A DNA stretch of 64,000 bases from an uncultured Lachnospiraceae bacterium (GCA_947177165.1 CAMWTP010000017.1:23635-87634); one strand, 5' to 3'; numbered from the stretch's first letter, positions 52,504-61,427 are shown. Numbers and translations are program-made. Notes: a model not told the origin generated them from the sequence alone.

Positions 52504-54243
52504 CTAAGTCGCTGTCATGGCAGAGCCCAAAATCATGTCACCAAGGAAGTTCCCCGGCGGAACAATCGGCATGACATTGACTTCTCTGTCTATGATAAAC
52601 TCAATTATCGTAGGTGTCTTTGTATTCTGTTTCGCACTGCGCAAAGCGGTTTTGATATCCTCTGCCTTTGTGACACGAATCCCCTTTGCACCGTAGCTTT
52701 CTGCCAGTGCAATGAAATCCGGCGTGTATTCCGGGCAGCAGTGGTCCGGTTTGTTACAGCCCGTCTCACAGCCTCTGCGGTAACGCATACAGGTACTCGA
52801 ATACCGCCTTTCATAAAACATTTCCTGCCATTGCCGCACATTCCCTAAATATCCGTTATTCAGTATGCAGATAATCACTGGCAGTTCATAGACGACGGCT
52901 GTCGCCATCTCCTGAATATTCATCTGCATGCCGCCATCGCCGGATATCACAATGACATCTTTGTGAGGATTGCCAAGTTTTGCCCCGATTGCAGCGGGAA
53001 AACCGTATCCCATTGTTCCCAGACCACCGGATGTCAGCATTTGCTTCTTCTCATCAATGTCAAGAAATTGTGTCGCCCATAATTGATTCTGACCGACATC
53101 CGTAGCGATAACCGCATCCTGGAACAATTCATTTATGGACTGAATAATCATTTGTGGTGTCAGGCCAGCTTCCCCCATATCAATCGGATATTGCTTTTTC
53201 CAGCGATTGATTTCATCTGTCCACGCGGAAATGTTCAATGGTTCTGCTCTTTCAAGCAGGGCGCATATCGCCTGTTTCGCGTCAGCTACAATCGGAACAT
53301 CCACATCAATATTGCGGGAGATAGACGCCGCGTCCACATCAATATGAATAATCTTTGCATTTGACGCAAATTCTTCCACTTTACCCGTAATCCGGTCATT
53401 AAACCGTGTTCCTATTGAAAAGAGAACATCACAATGGCTGATTGCGGAATTGGCGGCATAGCTCCCATGAATGCCTATATTGCCAACATAGAGCCTGTTT
53501 GTTGTCGGGATTGCCCCTTTTCCCATGATCGTCGTGATAACCGGCACGCCTGTCAGCTCTGCAAGCTGTGTCATCTCTTTCTTTGCATGGGCAATATTCA
53601 CTCCGCCGCCAACAAGGAAAACAGGCTTCGATGCATGGTTCAGGATATCCAGCGCCTTATTTAACTGTTTTATATGTACAGAGGTACTCGGCTTGTAACC
53701 TCTGACCATAATTTCCTTTGGATAAAAATCGCTGCCGTAAGCCTTCTGGACATCCTTTGGCAGATCGACAACGACCACGCCCGGTTTCCCTGTCTTTGCA
53801 ATATAGAACGCCTTTTTGATTGTCTCTGCCAGGTCCTCCCTCTTTCGCACTGTTACCGCATATTTGCAGATACTTCTTGTGATGCCCACAATGTCCACCT
53901 CCTGAAAGGCGTCATTCCCAATAAGATATGTCGGAACCTGTCCTGTAAAGCATACTAACGGAACACTGTCATAATTTGCAGTGGCAATGCCTGTAACGAG
54001 ATTTGTAGCTCCTGGTCCGCTTGTCACAAGGCAGACACCGACTTTACCTGTGGAACGCGCATAACCGTCCGCCGCATGGATTAGCCCCTGCTCGTGACGC
54101 GGCAGGATAACATCTATTTCCTCTTCTCCATACAGTGCATTAAACAGATCTATCGCCTGTCCCCCCGGATAAGCGAACAGTGTGTCAACTGCTTCTTCTT
54201 TTAATGCTTTCACAAATAAATCTGCACCTGTTATCTGTGTCAT
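52504..54243 (-). CDS. ilvB: Acetolactate synthase large subunit
   Basis: The 579-residue ThDP enzyme has the N-terminal TLFAYPGGQAIDLFN with the catalytic glutamate in RHEQGLIHAADGYAR. The FAD/central domain has HIDVDAASISRNI. The C-terminal ThDP site is GDGGMQMNIQEMATAV...NNGYLGNVRQWQ. It condenses two pyruvates to acetolactate (valine, leucine) or pyruvate with 2-ketobutyrate (isoleucine). A clostridial insertion after YERRYS carries five cysteines (about 483-502; CMRYRRGCETGC, then CCPEY), which may bind metal. The ATG at 54243 follows AAGGAGG. Confidence 0.95.
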   Translation of the reverse strand: MTQITGADLFVKALKEEAVDTLFAYPGGQAIDLFNALYGEEEIDVILPRHEQGLIHAADGYARSTGKVGVCLVTSGPGATNLVTGIATANYDSVPLVCFTGQVPTYLIGNDAFQEVDIVGITRSICKYAVTVRKREDLAETIKKAFYIAKTGKPGVVVVDLPKDVQKAYGSDFYPKEIMVRGYKPSTSVHIKQLNKALDILNHASKPVFLVGGGVNIAHAKKEMTQLAELTGVPVITTIMGKGAIPTTNRLYVGNIGIHGSYAANSAISHCDVLFSIGTRFNDRITGKVEEFASNAKIIHIDVDAASISRNIDVDVPIVADAKQAICALLERAEPLNISAWTDEINRWKKQYPIDMGEAGLTPQMIIQSINELFQDAVIATDVGQNQLWATQFLDIDEKKQMLTSGGLGTMGYGFPAAIGAKLGNPHKDVIVISGDGGMQMNIQEMATAVVYELPVIICILNNGYLGNVRQWQEMFYERRYSSTCMRYRRGCETGCNKPDHCCPEYTPDFIALAESYGAKGIRVTKAEDIKTALRSAKQNTKTPTIIEFIIDREVNVMPIVPPGNFLGDMILGSAMTAT

Positions 54244-54258
54244 AATTTCCTCCTTTAT

Positions 54259-54282
54259 AAATGCGTGTACTTGCACGCATTT
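54259..54282 (-). promoter_or_regulatory. Operator-like palindrome upstream of ilvB
   Basis: ATGCGTG and CACGCAT halves flank TACTTG; the 10-base core TGTACTTGCA recurs exactly before the tetR gene. It sits between the ilvB -10 box (TATAAT, minus strand 54296-54291) and the ribosome site, a classic repressor position. Confidence 0.75.
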
Positions 54283-54290
54283 GATTTATA

Positions 54291-54319
54291 ATTATAGGAA
54301 ACGAAAAAAATCGTTTCCT
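54291..54319 (-). promoter_or_regulatory. ilvB promoter -10 box overlapping an inverted repeat
   Basis: TATAAT (54296-54291) precedes ilvB; no clear -35 is seen. AGGAAACGA (54296-54304) and TCGTTTCCT (54311-54319) form a 9-base inverted repeat abutting the -10 box. The repeat lies 42 bases after the tetR stop and could be the tetR terminator or another control site. Confidence 0.45.
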
Positions 54320-54360
54320 AATTTACAGTGATTTATAGCGCCGTCTGACAGCGCCAAACC

Positions 54361-54936
54361 TTATTGATAGATTCCTTTCACAAACATCTGCACACTTTCC
54401 TGGATGTACCCGTCTTTTTCAACATCTGTGAGCTCTTTTCCGAACGATGCGTTCAGAAAGGTGTAGCCGAATGTTGCTGAAAATACGGTCAGCGCCAGCG
54501 TCTTAAAGTCTTTCTCCGGTATTTTTCCCATCGCACACATCTTATTCAGATAATCTGTAAATGTCATCAAAAATGCCTGCGGAACTTTCATAATGAGCTG
54601 TTTGGTTTCCTCATAGAGCTGCGGCGCCCTCAGACCGATTGACAGATTGACAAAATCCGGCGTCATCCGGTCAATATATGCCCTCATGAACATTTCCAGG
54701 TCTATCTGCAGATCCCACGATACATTCTCAAAAACCTCCGGTATGACATTCGCCCGCCAGCCTGCCTGACTAGCTCCCTGCAGGACAATATCCTTCTTGC
54801 TCTCAAACTTGCGGAATAAGGTACACTCATTTACACCAGCCACCTTCGCAATCTCTTTCGTCGTCGTTGCGACATATCCTTTATCCCGGACTAATGTCAT
54901 TGCCGCGTCAATTATTTTCTGACTTGTCTCATCCAA
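54361..54936 (-). CDS. TetR-family regulator of ilvBN (TTG start)
   Basis: The 191-residue protein has a TetR helix-turn-helix (SQKIIDAAMTLVRDKGYVAT, TTKEIAKVAGVNECTLFRKF) and an all-helical ligand domain. The preferred start is the TTG at 54936, seven bases after a GGAGGAGG site. The ATG at 54954 lies only about ten bases after the transcription start and overlaps the operator, and longer frames are excluded by the promoter. A near-identical operator precedes both this gene and ilvB. I infer that it represses both and is released by a ligand, perhaps a branched-chain intermediate. Confidence 0.85.
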   Translation of the reverse strand: MDETSQKIIDAAMTLVRDKGYVATTTKEIAKVAGVNECTLFRKFESKKDIVLQGASQAGWRANVIPEVFENVSWDLQIDLEMFMRAYIDRMTPDFVNLSIGLRAPQLYEETKQLIMKVPQAFLMTFTDYLNKMCAMGKIPEKDFKTLALTVFSATFGYTFLNASFGKELTDVEKDGYIQESVQMFVKGIYQ

Positions 54937-54951
54937 ATTTGCCTCCTCCTT

Positions 54952-54967
54952 CATGCAAGTACATGCA
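54952..54967 (-). promoter_or_regulatory. TetR operator upstream of its own gene
   Basis: On the minus strand the site reads TGCATGTACTTGCATG, sharing the core TGTACTTGCA with the ilvB site. It lies at the expected transcription start, immediately after the -10 box. Confidence 0.75.
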
Positions 54968-54970
54968 CTC

Positions 54971-54999
54971 ATTGTAGCAGGTGAAATGCAGAAAGTCAA
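54971..54999 (-). promoter_or_regulatory. Promoter of the TetR gene
   Basis: On the minus strand TTGACT (54999-54994), 17 bases, TACAAT (54976-54971). Confidence 0.75.
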
Positions 55000-55023
55000 G
55001 GATATCCGCATAAAAAGATAACC

Positions 55024-55569
55024 TTATGCCCTGGTGTCAAAGCCGCCCTGGACTTCCATGCAGGCAGCTCCAGCGTTTATCTCCTGCCTTGCCGCGCGGA
55101 ACGCATCATAGTAGGCTGCCTTCAATGCTCCGTGTACTTCTGTCTCCGCCTTTGATTCTTTCTCCTGCCAGCCCACACCCGCCGTATAGGTCAGTATCTC
55201 CTCACCGTTCTCGTCATGCACATGGGCGGCGGATCCCATACCTTCGAACTGGAACCTGGCTTCATACTGCCTGCCAAACAGGATACAGAGCCACCGCTCG
55301 TCAGCTTCCCGTATCTTCTTCATGTCCGCCGCATTCTGTCCGATCTTTCCCATCAGCGCCGCCCTGTCCGGCGCTACTTTGGCAGCCTCGCTTTTTCGCA
55401 GGGAGAGGAACTTATTTCCCATGTAAACATTCTGCACTGCATCCTCTCTGGCATATTCTGTTATCTTCTCCCGGAGGGAATCCGACAGCTTCCAGCTTTT
55501 CCCGGATGATGCCTTTCCGGCTGCCGTGCTGCCTGCACATTTGCTCCTTGTTATTGCTGCAATATCCAT
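55024..55569 (-). CDS. Unknown 181-residue protein, no signal peptide
   Basis: The protein starts MDIAAITRSKCAGSTAAGKA, a small-residue-rich, signal-free leader. It continues with LREKITEYAREDAVQNVYM, a helical middle (AADMKKIREADERWLCILF), ARFQFEGMGSAAHVHDENGE, and a tail with AYYDAFRAARQEINAG. No family is recognised. It starts 30 bases after the lipoprotein gene stop codon, and a GGAG ribosome site precedes the ATG. Its composition resembles the leaderless proteins of the flotillin locus. Confidence 0.65.
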   Translation of the reverse strand: MDIAAITRSKCAGSTAAGKASSGKSWKLSDSLREKITEYAREDAVQNVYMGNKFLSLRKSEAAKVAPDRAALMGKIGQNAADMKKIREADERWLCILFGRQYEARFQFEGMGSAAHVHDENGEEILTYTAGVGWQEKESKAETEVHGALKAAYYDAFRAARQEINAGAACMEVQGGFDTRA

Positions 55570-55599
55570 TTCGATCTCCTTTCACTGCGCACCAGTTTC

Positions 55600-55881
55600 T
55601 CAATCCACATTCCCTTTATACGGCTCCGCCGAAATAATCTCACTTTGGCTGTTGGAATCCTCCGAAATTCCGTTTTGGCCGTCAATGTCAAGCTGCGGTT
55701 CCTCCGCAATAGGATCGTCCTCATCGATTGCCCCGCCATCATCTGCTGTCTGATGCCCAACATCTGGAGCGGGAGCTGACGAATCATTTCCCTGCATGGT
55801 ACATCCACTGGTTGAAAAAAGTATCGTTAACGCAATCAGCACTGCTGGCAATCTGTTGTTACAGATTCTGTTCACATTCAT
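55600..55881 (-). CDS. Small acidic lipoprotein
   Basis: The 93-residue product starts at the ATG at 55881, nine bases after GGAGG. It has a lipoprotein signal (hydrophobic LPAVLIALTILFST, lipobox TSGC, C27). The mature 66 residues are strongly acidic and disordered (Asp/Glu/Ser/Pro). It lies between two unknown proteins in one transcription unit and may tether or present them. No domain is seen. Confidence 0.7.
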   Translation of the reverse strand: MNVNRICNNRLPAVLIALTILFSTSGCTMQGNDSSAPAPDVGHQTADDGGAIDEDDPIAEEPQLDIDGQNGISEDSNSQSEIISAEPYKGNVD

Positions 55882-55906
55882 TCCTTTCATCCTCCATCAT
55901 CACTGT

Positions 55907-57448
55907 TTACAAAACACGCTTGAACTGATATCGATACATATCGGAATACATATTTCCAGAGTAGTGTGGCGTCAGCCGCTCGTCCAATGCACCCGTATCC
56001 ATCGCAAAACCGCTGTCAGGCACAGAAAACGCCCCATCCTGGAACTGGAATTGTGAAGTAAAATCGGGAATCCCCAAATCACCGCTTATCCTGATGTTCC
56101 CTATGATATTAACCAGCGCATCCTTCATCCGCTCTATCCTGGCATTTCCCTTCGTCCTGTTGAGCAAATTGGCAGCTTTTTCCGGCAGACCTCCGATCTT
56201 GCTGTCAGGTGTCAGATAAAGGCTCTTCATGGATATATCCTCCCCTGTAACCCCTTTCAGATAGCGCCGGACTTCCTGTATATCCATGGCATACCGGTAT
56301 ATGTTGGAGGACAGATTCCCCACACTGTCTGCAATCCCTATGTAATACTGGTACATCTGGTCACTGTACTTTTCATCTATCAGTTTCTGCACCTTTTTCC
56401 GAACAGCACTATCCGCTATCCCGTCCACAGTCACATCCCCGCTGCTTCCAATCCTTACACGCATTCCCTCGATATCATCACGTGAGATGCCCATACCTTC
56501 CAGTTCCCCCACGAATTTTTCTGAAAAGCTGTTTTTCAGTTCCGCCTTCTGTTTCGCCTTTTCCATGTCCTTGAGGTTCGCAAATATCTTCACATACTCC
56601 CGCTCCGCATCACTTAAATCCTTTCCTTCCGCCATATCTCCCAGCAGTTCATCCACTGTGCGCCCGCCTGTGTACTTCTTATCTTCCGGCAGGCTTTCAA
56701 ACTGCTGCTGGTGGAGCTGTTCCAACTCCTTGATGTAATTCTGCTCCATTTCTTTTAAGACTTCATTATATTTATCAAGATATTCCCGCCAGTTTTTCTC
56801 CTTCCTGCTGTATGCGTTTTGAAGGTTCCCATATGCCACCCTTACGGCGTCAGTCTTCTCCTGCTCCTTATTGTCAGAAATGTGAAAACTGATCTTGTAA
56901 TAATCATCTGGCGAAACCTCCTCCCCGTTTTCGTTCTCTATCTTGATGCAGTATTTACTGGTCTGTGTATCCCAGTTTGGAATGTTCAGTGTTTTCCGGC
57001 CTTCCCCGTCCCACTGCGCCTTCCCCACCTGATTGCCATATTGATCATACAGCGTAAGGCTGTAGTCACAGTCCTTTGGCATATCCATCCGAATCTCCAC
57101 GGTAAAGTAATTCTGCACTGTGCGGTTATAGGGTATGGAGAAATTGTAGAAATCTACATCCTTTTCATCACTGAGACTTCCTCTCAGACTGCTCGTCTCG
57201 TCCCTGATTAAAAAACCAAAATCAAGAAAAGTCTTCTCCAAATCATCACTTGCAACCTCATATGTTGTATAGTTGCGATAGGAATTGTTTGTACTCAATG
57301 AACAGCTATCCTCATTCAATAGCATGTTCCTGTGTATCTTCCCATTCAAAAATGCACCCACTTCCAAATGCGTTTTCAGCATTAAAGGTTTGTTGCGAAA
57401 AGCCGCTCCCCATGCGGATCCTGTGTCATTTACTGTATTTACTCCCAT
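55907..57448 (-). CDS. Unknown protein with PPC-like beta domain and helical C-terminus
   Basis: The 513-residue protein starts at the ATG at 57448 (GGAGG 11 bases upstream; the frame also opens earlier). After a signal-free leader, residues about 95-195 fit a bacterial pre-peptidase-C-like fold: DEKDVDFYNFSIPYN, DCDYSLTLYDQYGNQVG and ending KYCIKIENENGEEVS. The next 150 residues are charged helices (NWREYLDKYNEVLKEMEQNY; a KYTGGRTVDELLGDMAEG segment). The C-terminal part has DMQEV-like helices around 375-460. PPC domains are normally extracellular, so the missing signal peptide suggests non-classical export. It precedes the lipoprotein gene. Confidence 0.65.
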   Translation of the reverse strand: MGVNTVNDTGSAWGAAFRNKPLMLKTHLEVGAFLNGKIHRNMLLNEDSCSLSTNNSYRNYTTYEVASDDLEKTFLDFGFLIRDETSSLRGSLSDEKDVDFYNFSIPYNRTVQNYFTVEIRMDMPKDCDYSLTLYDQYGNQVGKAQWDGEGRKTLNIPNWDTQTSKYCIKIENENGEEVSPDDYYKISFHISDNKEQEKTDAVRVAYGNLQNAYSRKEKNWREYLDKYNEVLKEMEQNYIKELEQLHQQQFESLPEDKKYTGGRTVDELLGDMAEGKDLSDAEREYVKIFANLKDMEKAKQKAELKNSFSEKFVGELEGMGISRDDIEGMRVRIGSSGDVTVDGIADSAVRKKVQKLIDEKYSDQMYQYYIGIADSVGNLSSNIYRYAMDIQEVRRYLKGVTGEDISMKSLYLTPDSKIGGLPEKAANLLNRTKGNARIERMKDALVNIIGNIRISGDLGIPDFTSQFQFQDGAFSVPDSGFAMDTGALDERLTPHYSGNMYSDMYRYQFKRVL

Positions 57449-57519
57449 TCCAAAATGTACCTCCATTCTTATCACTTTCTGCTTCTTGTCAATTAGCAGT
57501 ATTTGCGACTGTCTGGCAT

Positions 57520-58800
57520 TTATAACATCACCACCGCCTGAAACTTTTCCGAATCACAGGAGATGGCAAAATCGCCGCCATATTTATCCACCACCTCCTT
57601 TACATTCGTAAGGCCGACACTGTGCATCTCCCCATTGGAATCCAGCACGATGCCTTCCGTGACCTGCACGTTCTCCGCCACGGGGTTCTTTACAGAAAAG
57701 ATCAGCTTCCCATCCTCCTGCACCAACTTGATGTGTATGACAGCTTTCTGCCCCGCCCGCACGACCTTCACACACTCATGGATGGCATTGTCCAGCAAAT
57801 TGGACAACAGAATCACGGTTTCCTCTCCGTCCAGCCGCAGCCCGCTCATATCACCCACCTTGAATATCATGGACACTTTTTGCTCCCTTGCGGCACGGAA
57901 CTTCTGGTTCAGGACTGCGTTCACGACAGGATGGTTCGTATTGACTGCCGACATCTCCACTGATATACTTTCCGTCAGCCGTTCCGCAAGTTCGGCGGCG
58001 GCCTGCGTGTCGCCTTCCTTTATCAGCACCTGGATTGTCCTTATCTGATTTTTATAATCATGCATCTTTCTCCCCTGCTGCTCATACACCGACTGCATAT
58101 CCCGGTAATGCGCAAGCTGGCTTTCTTTCTTCCTTGCGGATTCTATCCCCTCCCGCATTCTCTTCCCCTTTTCCAGTATCTCCCGCAAAAGCCAGATAAC
58201 AAGAAAATTAATAGCAACCATTCCGGCAGAAAGAAATAGACTGACCAGCTGCATTCCCGACTCATTCCCATTCTGATCATACATCATTAAAAGGGCTGAC
58301 AGCGTAAACAAAGGCATCAAACCCAGTTTCATCCATTCCCCGTCCGTAAGCTCTCTGTAATCAGCCTCTCCTCTCCATATCCTGCGAAAAACAATCAGTA
58401 CGCCGAGCCATAATAACCTGGCCGTCAATACCCATATCCACTCCCACATTTTCCATGCTGTCCCCTGCATCTTCCATAGATTCTCAACGCAGTACACCAC
58501 AAAATCGGTCAGAAATATCATACAGTAGTTCAGCACAGCGAAAAAGGCAGCCTGGACCCAGCCTGTCTTATCGTACATCCTGCCAAGCAGAACATAGCCC
58601 AGAATAAACAGCGGCAGTTTCCACATGCCAATCCAGTACCCCATAACGTTGGCAGCAAGCATCATCATGAAATATGCCAAAAACCGATATCTACAAATTT
58701 TTTCCGCTTTTCTTCGTCCAAGAAAAGTATCAAAAAAGTGCAGCGTCCCCCATGTCTCTACCATAACAGTCAGACATAATATTCCCATCTCCATAATCAC
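57520..58800 (-). CDS. GHKL-type sensor histidine kinase (second AgrC-like)
   Basis: The 426-residue kinase has about six membrane segments (1-215), a coiled segment, the histidine motif KMHDYKNQIRTIQ, and a GHKL ATPase with SNLLDNAIHECV (N-box) and a MHSVGLTNVKEVVDKYGG G-box. It begins with GTG at 58800, overlapping the regulator stop codon by four bases, with AAGGGG five bases upstream. It is a homologue of the kinase near 3 kb, with the same layout. No peptide gene is adjacent. It ends 71 bases before the PPC-like gene, which may belong to the same transcript. Confidence 0.9.
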   Translation of the reverse strand: MIMEMGILCLTVMVETWGTLHFFDTFLGRRKAEKICRYRFLAYFMMMLAANVMGYWIGMWKLPLFILGYVLLGRMYDKTGWVQAAFFAVLNYCMIFLTDFVVYCVENLWKMQGTAWKMWEWIWVLTARLLWLGVLIVFRRIWRGEADYRELTDGEWMKLGLMPLFTLSALLMMYDQNGNESGMQLVSLFLSAGMVAINFLVIWLLREILEKGKRMREGIESARKKESQLAHYRDMQSVYEQQGRKMHDYKNQIRTIQVLIKEGDTQAAAELAERLTESISVEMSAVNTNHPVVNAVLNQKFRAAREQKVSMIFKVGDMSGLRLDGEETVILLSNLLDNAIHECVKVVRAGQKAVIHIKLVQEDGKLIFSVKNPVAENVQVTEGIVLDSNGEMHSVGLTNVKEVVDKYGGDFAISCDSEKFQAVVML

Positions 58801-59492
58801 TCTGTCCCCTTAAACAGCGTGTATTGGCGCTTCACTTCCGGGTATCTTGACTTCGGCACGGATATCCTCTTCCCCGTGGTCAGAACCATGACATAGCTGC
58901 TGATCTTCTCAATGTACTTCATGTTGACGAGGAAGCTCCTGTGCATCCGCACAAATCCCATCCCTTTCAAGTCTTCCTCCAGTTCATCCATCTTTTTATA
59001 GATACTGAATGTCTGTTGCTGCGTATAGAACACGTTCTTATGTTTGTTCGTTTCGATATAGATGATATCATCCACCCGCAGCCGCACATTTCCCTCCACA
59101 AAACCATACTCCACCACCTGCTCATCCTGCCGGATTTCCTGCAGTATGTCATCCATACACTCCTGCAAAGTCTGTTCCAGATCATCTTTCAATAGGAAAC
59201 GGCTCGCCTTTACCTTGTACCCGTCCAGCGCATAGTTCACATAGGCCGTGACCAGTACGATATACACCTTCGGGCATTCCGCCTTGATCTGCCTTGCCGT
59301 CTCCAGTCCATCCATCCCGTCCATGTTGATATCAAGAAATATGATGCCGCATTCCCGTATATAATCCATATCCCCGCACAGTCCACTGCCGGAGCTGTAT
59401 TCCCTTATTTCAAAATCCTGCCCGTAAGCTTCCAGCAGCGCCCTAAGTGCATTGCGGTCGTTCTCCCTGTCATCGCAGATTGCTATCTTCAT
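58797..59492 (-). CDS. LytTR-family response regulator (second AgrA-like)
   Basis: The 231-residue regulator has a receiver (AICDDRENDRNAL; phospho-aspartate in IIFLDINMDGMDG) and a LytTR domain (IIYIETNKHKNVFYTQ; MGFVRMHRSFLVNMKYIEK). The ATG at 59492 was chosen over a 48-codon extension because the receiver begins there and GGGAGAG precedes it. It heads an operon with the kinase. Confidence 0.92.
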   Translation of the reverse strand: MKIAICDDRENDRNALRALLEAYGQDFEIREYSSGSGLCGDMDYIRECGIIFLDINMDGMDGLETARQIKAECPKVYIVLVTAYVNYALDGYKVKASRFLLKDDLEQTLQECMDDILQEIRQDEQVVEYGFVEGNVRLRVDDIIYIETNKHKNVFYTQQQTFSIYKKMDELEEDLKGMGFVRMHRSFLVNMKYIEKISSYVMVLTTGKRISVPKSRYPEVKRQYTLFKGTE

Positions 59493-59895
59493 CGTCTCTC
59501 CCTCAATTCTGATTTCTTTTCCGTCTTCTTTTCCATCACAAATTATATCGGAATTATTGTACATTTTATCAAACGCTGGTGCACAAAACTCCCATTTACT
59601 GCACCAAACGACTATCCAAGATCCATCTTGAGCCAAACCTCCAATTCCTCAATTTGTTTTTTCGTTATCACCCATATCAGGCCTAAAAAAATATTCCAGT
59701 AATCTGTATACAAGCTTTGATTCTATACAGGCGGACTTATGAGGGCAAAAAAATAGATGCGGTCGCTTCTAAATCAAAACCCCCGCATCTATCTAAGGAG
59801 CTGCGCGTACTCCTTTGCCGGCTTCACCGGCCCGCCTGCCGGACGTGCATTAATCGCTTTCCGTCAGCCGTGCGCAAACAGTACTATTATAAAAA
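59493..59895. other. Region between GH28 and the LytTR operon: terminator and hairpins
   Basis: Read on the minus strand, it holds three consecutive hairpins. GCCGG/CCGGC (59817-59831) and AAGGAG/CTCCTT (59795-59815) come before the terminator at 59747-59792. The remaining 250 bases up to the regulator gene hold no gene; it must contain the LytTR operon promoter, which I could not pin down. Confidence 0.55.
59747..59792 (-). terminator. Intrinsic terminator after the GH28 gene
   Basis: On the minus strand ATAGATGCGG, a 20-base loop, then CCGCATCTAT followed by seven Ts. It ends the glycosidase operon. Confidence 0.85.
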
Positions 59896-61425
59896 TTACA
59901 GGCATCTCACATTCTGAATTGTTATCCCCTCACAGGCATTCAGAATAATTGTCTGTCTCCGTGTTTCACCCTCGATTCCGAGCGTGATATCTTTCAGCAA
60001 TATATTTTTCAGTGCATGCCCCGGCTCGTCAAAGCCGATCAGCTCCATACAGTCCATGTCATAAAACGCACCATCATGGTCAAGGCATCGCCCTGTTATC
60101 CACACATTTTCAAACGTACAGTCCTCGAACAAGGGGGCTGCCTTGGCCCCTATTCCGTCATCATTATAGCTAACCGAGTGAAACAGCACCCTCGCTGCCC
60201 TGCAATCCCTGACCTGCACATTCCGCACATAGCCGCCACGCTTTTTTGTCCCTTTGATCTCAATGCCGCACAGGGAATCCCCCATATCGCAGTCCCATAT
60301 TTTTATATCCTCCACGCCGCCGGACATCTCGCTGCCGATCGTGATTCCATGACCGAATGCACATTTGCAGTCAAACACTCTGATATTCAAAGTCGGTCTG
60401 TCAATCTCATTTCCCTCCGGATTCTTTCCCGACTTAATCGCGACCGAATCGTCCCCTGTGTAAAAGATACAGCCAAAAATAGCACAGTTGACAGAGGAAT
60501 CCGGATCCCAGCCATCTCCATTCCACACATCTTCCGAGTGAAATCTGCAGTGGTCCGTCACAATACCGTCAGAATAGATCATATGCACATTCCAGCTGGC
60601 GCCGTCCCTCAAAGTCAGTCCCGAGATGCGCACATTTTTGCAGTTGCTGATATTGATGAGTCTTGGCCGCACGCGTCCCGGTATCGTCTCCGGTTTTTCG
60701 CATTCGTTGATCTTATCTCCGAGCGCTTCCAGTTCGTCCTTCAGGCGTGCCCGCTCCAATTTGATGATTCGCTTTGCCAGTGTCTTTCCGCCGCTCGCGA
60801 TCGTCCCTCTCCCGCGAATCAGTATGTTTTCACAGTTTGGTCCGCTTTTATGGTCAAGTTCGCCCATATTGAGCAGGCTGCTGTAGCATGACATCTCCGT
60901 CCCCTCAAAACGGCTCCAGATGCGAGGCAGATAGTCCTCCGGCAAATCGGTTCCCTGCAGCGTCGCCCCTTCTTCCAGATACAGCTCCATATTACTGTGC
61001 AGTCTCAATGCACCTGTTTTATAAATTCCAGCGGGCAGGTAGACCACATCCCCAGCCGCACAGTCATCGATTGCCTGCTGGATCGCCTGTGTGTCCATCG
61101 TGTTTCCATCCCCTGCTGCCTGATATGGCGCTTTTGTCACATCCAGACGCCTTTTTGCCGCATCTGTATGAACATGCTCGACCGCGGATTCCGCCAGCAC
61201 ACTGCCGCAGCCTGTCACCTTCACCTGCACATCATACTCCGCACTGCTGTCAAGCCCCTCCAGCAGAAAGTGGGTTTTATCTGACTCGTCCGCTATTTTT
61301 CCATTTAAAAATATCTGGTACTGATAATCCTCCGGAAGATTCTCCGGCTTGTCAAAATACACTGTTATCGAATCACTTGTCACCAGACTTACGATGTTTA
61401 TCTCATTCATTCCATTTTTGCTCAT
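59896..61425 (-). CDS. GH28-family polygalacturonase-like hydrolase
   Basis: The 509-residue protein has an N-terminal fibronectin-like beta domain (about 1-90) and a GH28 beta-helix. The catalytic signatures are present: GDGWDPDSSVN (NTD-like), YTGDDSVAIKSG (DD motif), AFGHGITIGSEMSGG (the G/SHG histidine), and GIEIKGTKKRGG (RIK-like). It has no signal peptide, which suggests action on imported oligogalacturonides or rhamnogalacturonan fragments. The second ATG (61425) is better spaced from AAGGAG than the first. It overlaps the upstream GH106-like gene's stop codon region. Confidence 0.92.
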   Translation of the reverse strand: MSKNGMNEINIVSLVTSDSITVYFDKPENLPEDYQYQIFLNGKIADESDKTHFLLEGLDSSAEYDVQVKVTGCGSVLAESAVEHVHTDAAKRRLDVTKAPYQAAGDGNTMDTQAIQQAIDDCAAGDVVYLPAGIYKTGALRLHSNMELYLEEGATLQGTDLPEDYLPRIWSRFEGTEMSCYSSLLNMGELDHKSGPNCENILIRGRGTIASGGKTLAKRIIKLERARLKDELEALGDKINECEKPETIPGRVRPRLINISNCKNVRISGLTLRDGASWNVHMIYSDGIVTDHCRFHSEDVWNGDGWDPDSSVNCAIFGCIFYTGDDSVAIKSGKNPEGNEIDRPTLNIRVFDCKCAFGHGITIGSEMSGGVEDIKIWDCDMGDSLCGIEIKGTKKRGGYVRNVQVRDCRAARVLFHSVSYNDDGIGAKAAPLFEDCTFENVWITGRCLDHDGAFYDMDCMELIGFDEPGHALKNILLKDITLGIEGETRRQTIILNACEGITIQNVRCL

Positions 61426-61427
61426 TC

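Noticed and set aside
54244..54360. T-box or leucine-rich leader peptide before ilvB
   Set aside because: The spacer is too short for a T-box, and no short ORF rich in Leu, Val or Ile is seen; the palindromic operator explains it better.
59753..59831. Structured RNA or mobile-element end
   Set aside because: The first hairpin is an ordinary terminator with a seven-T run; the two others are short and could be incidental.
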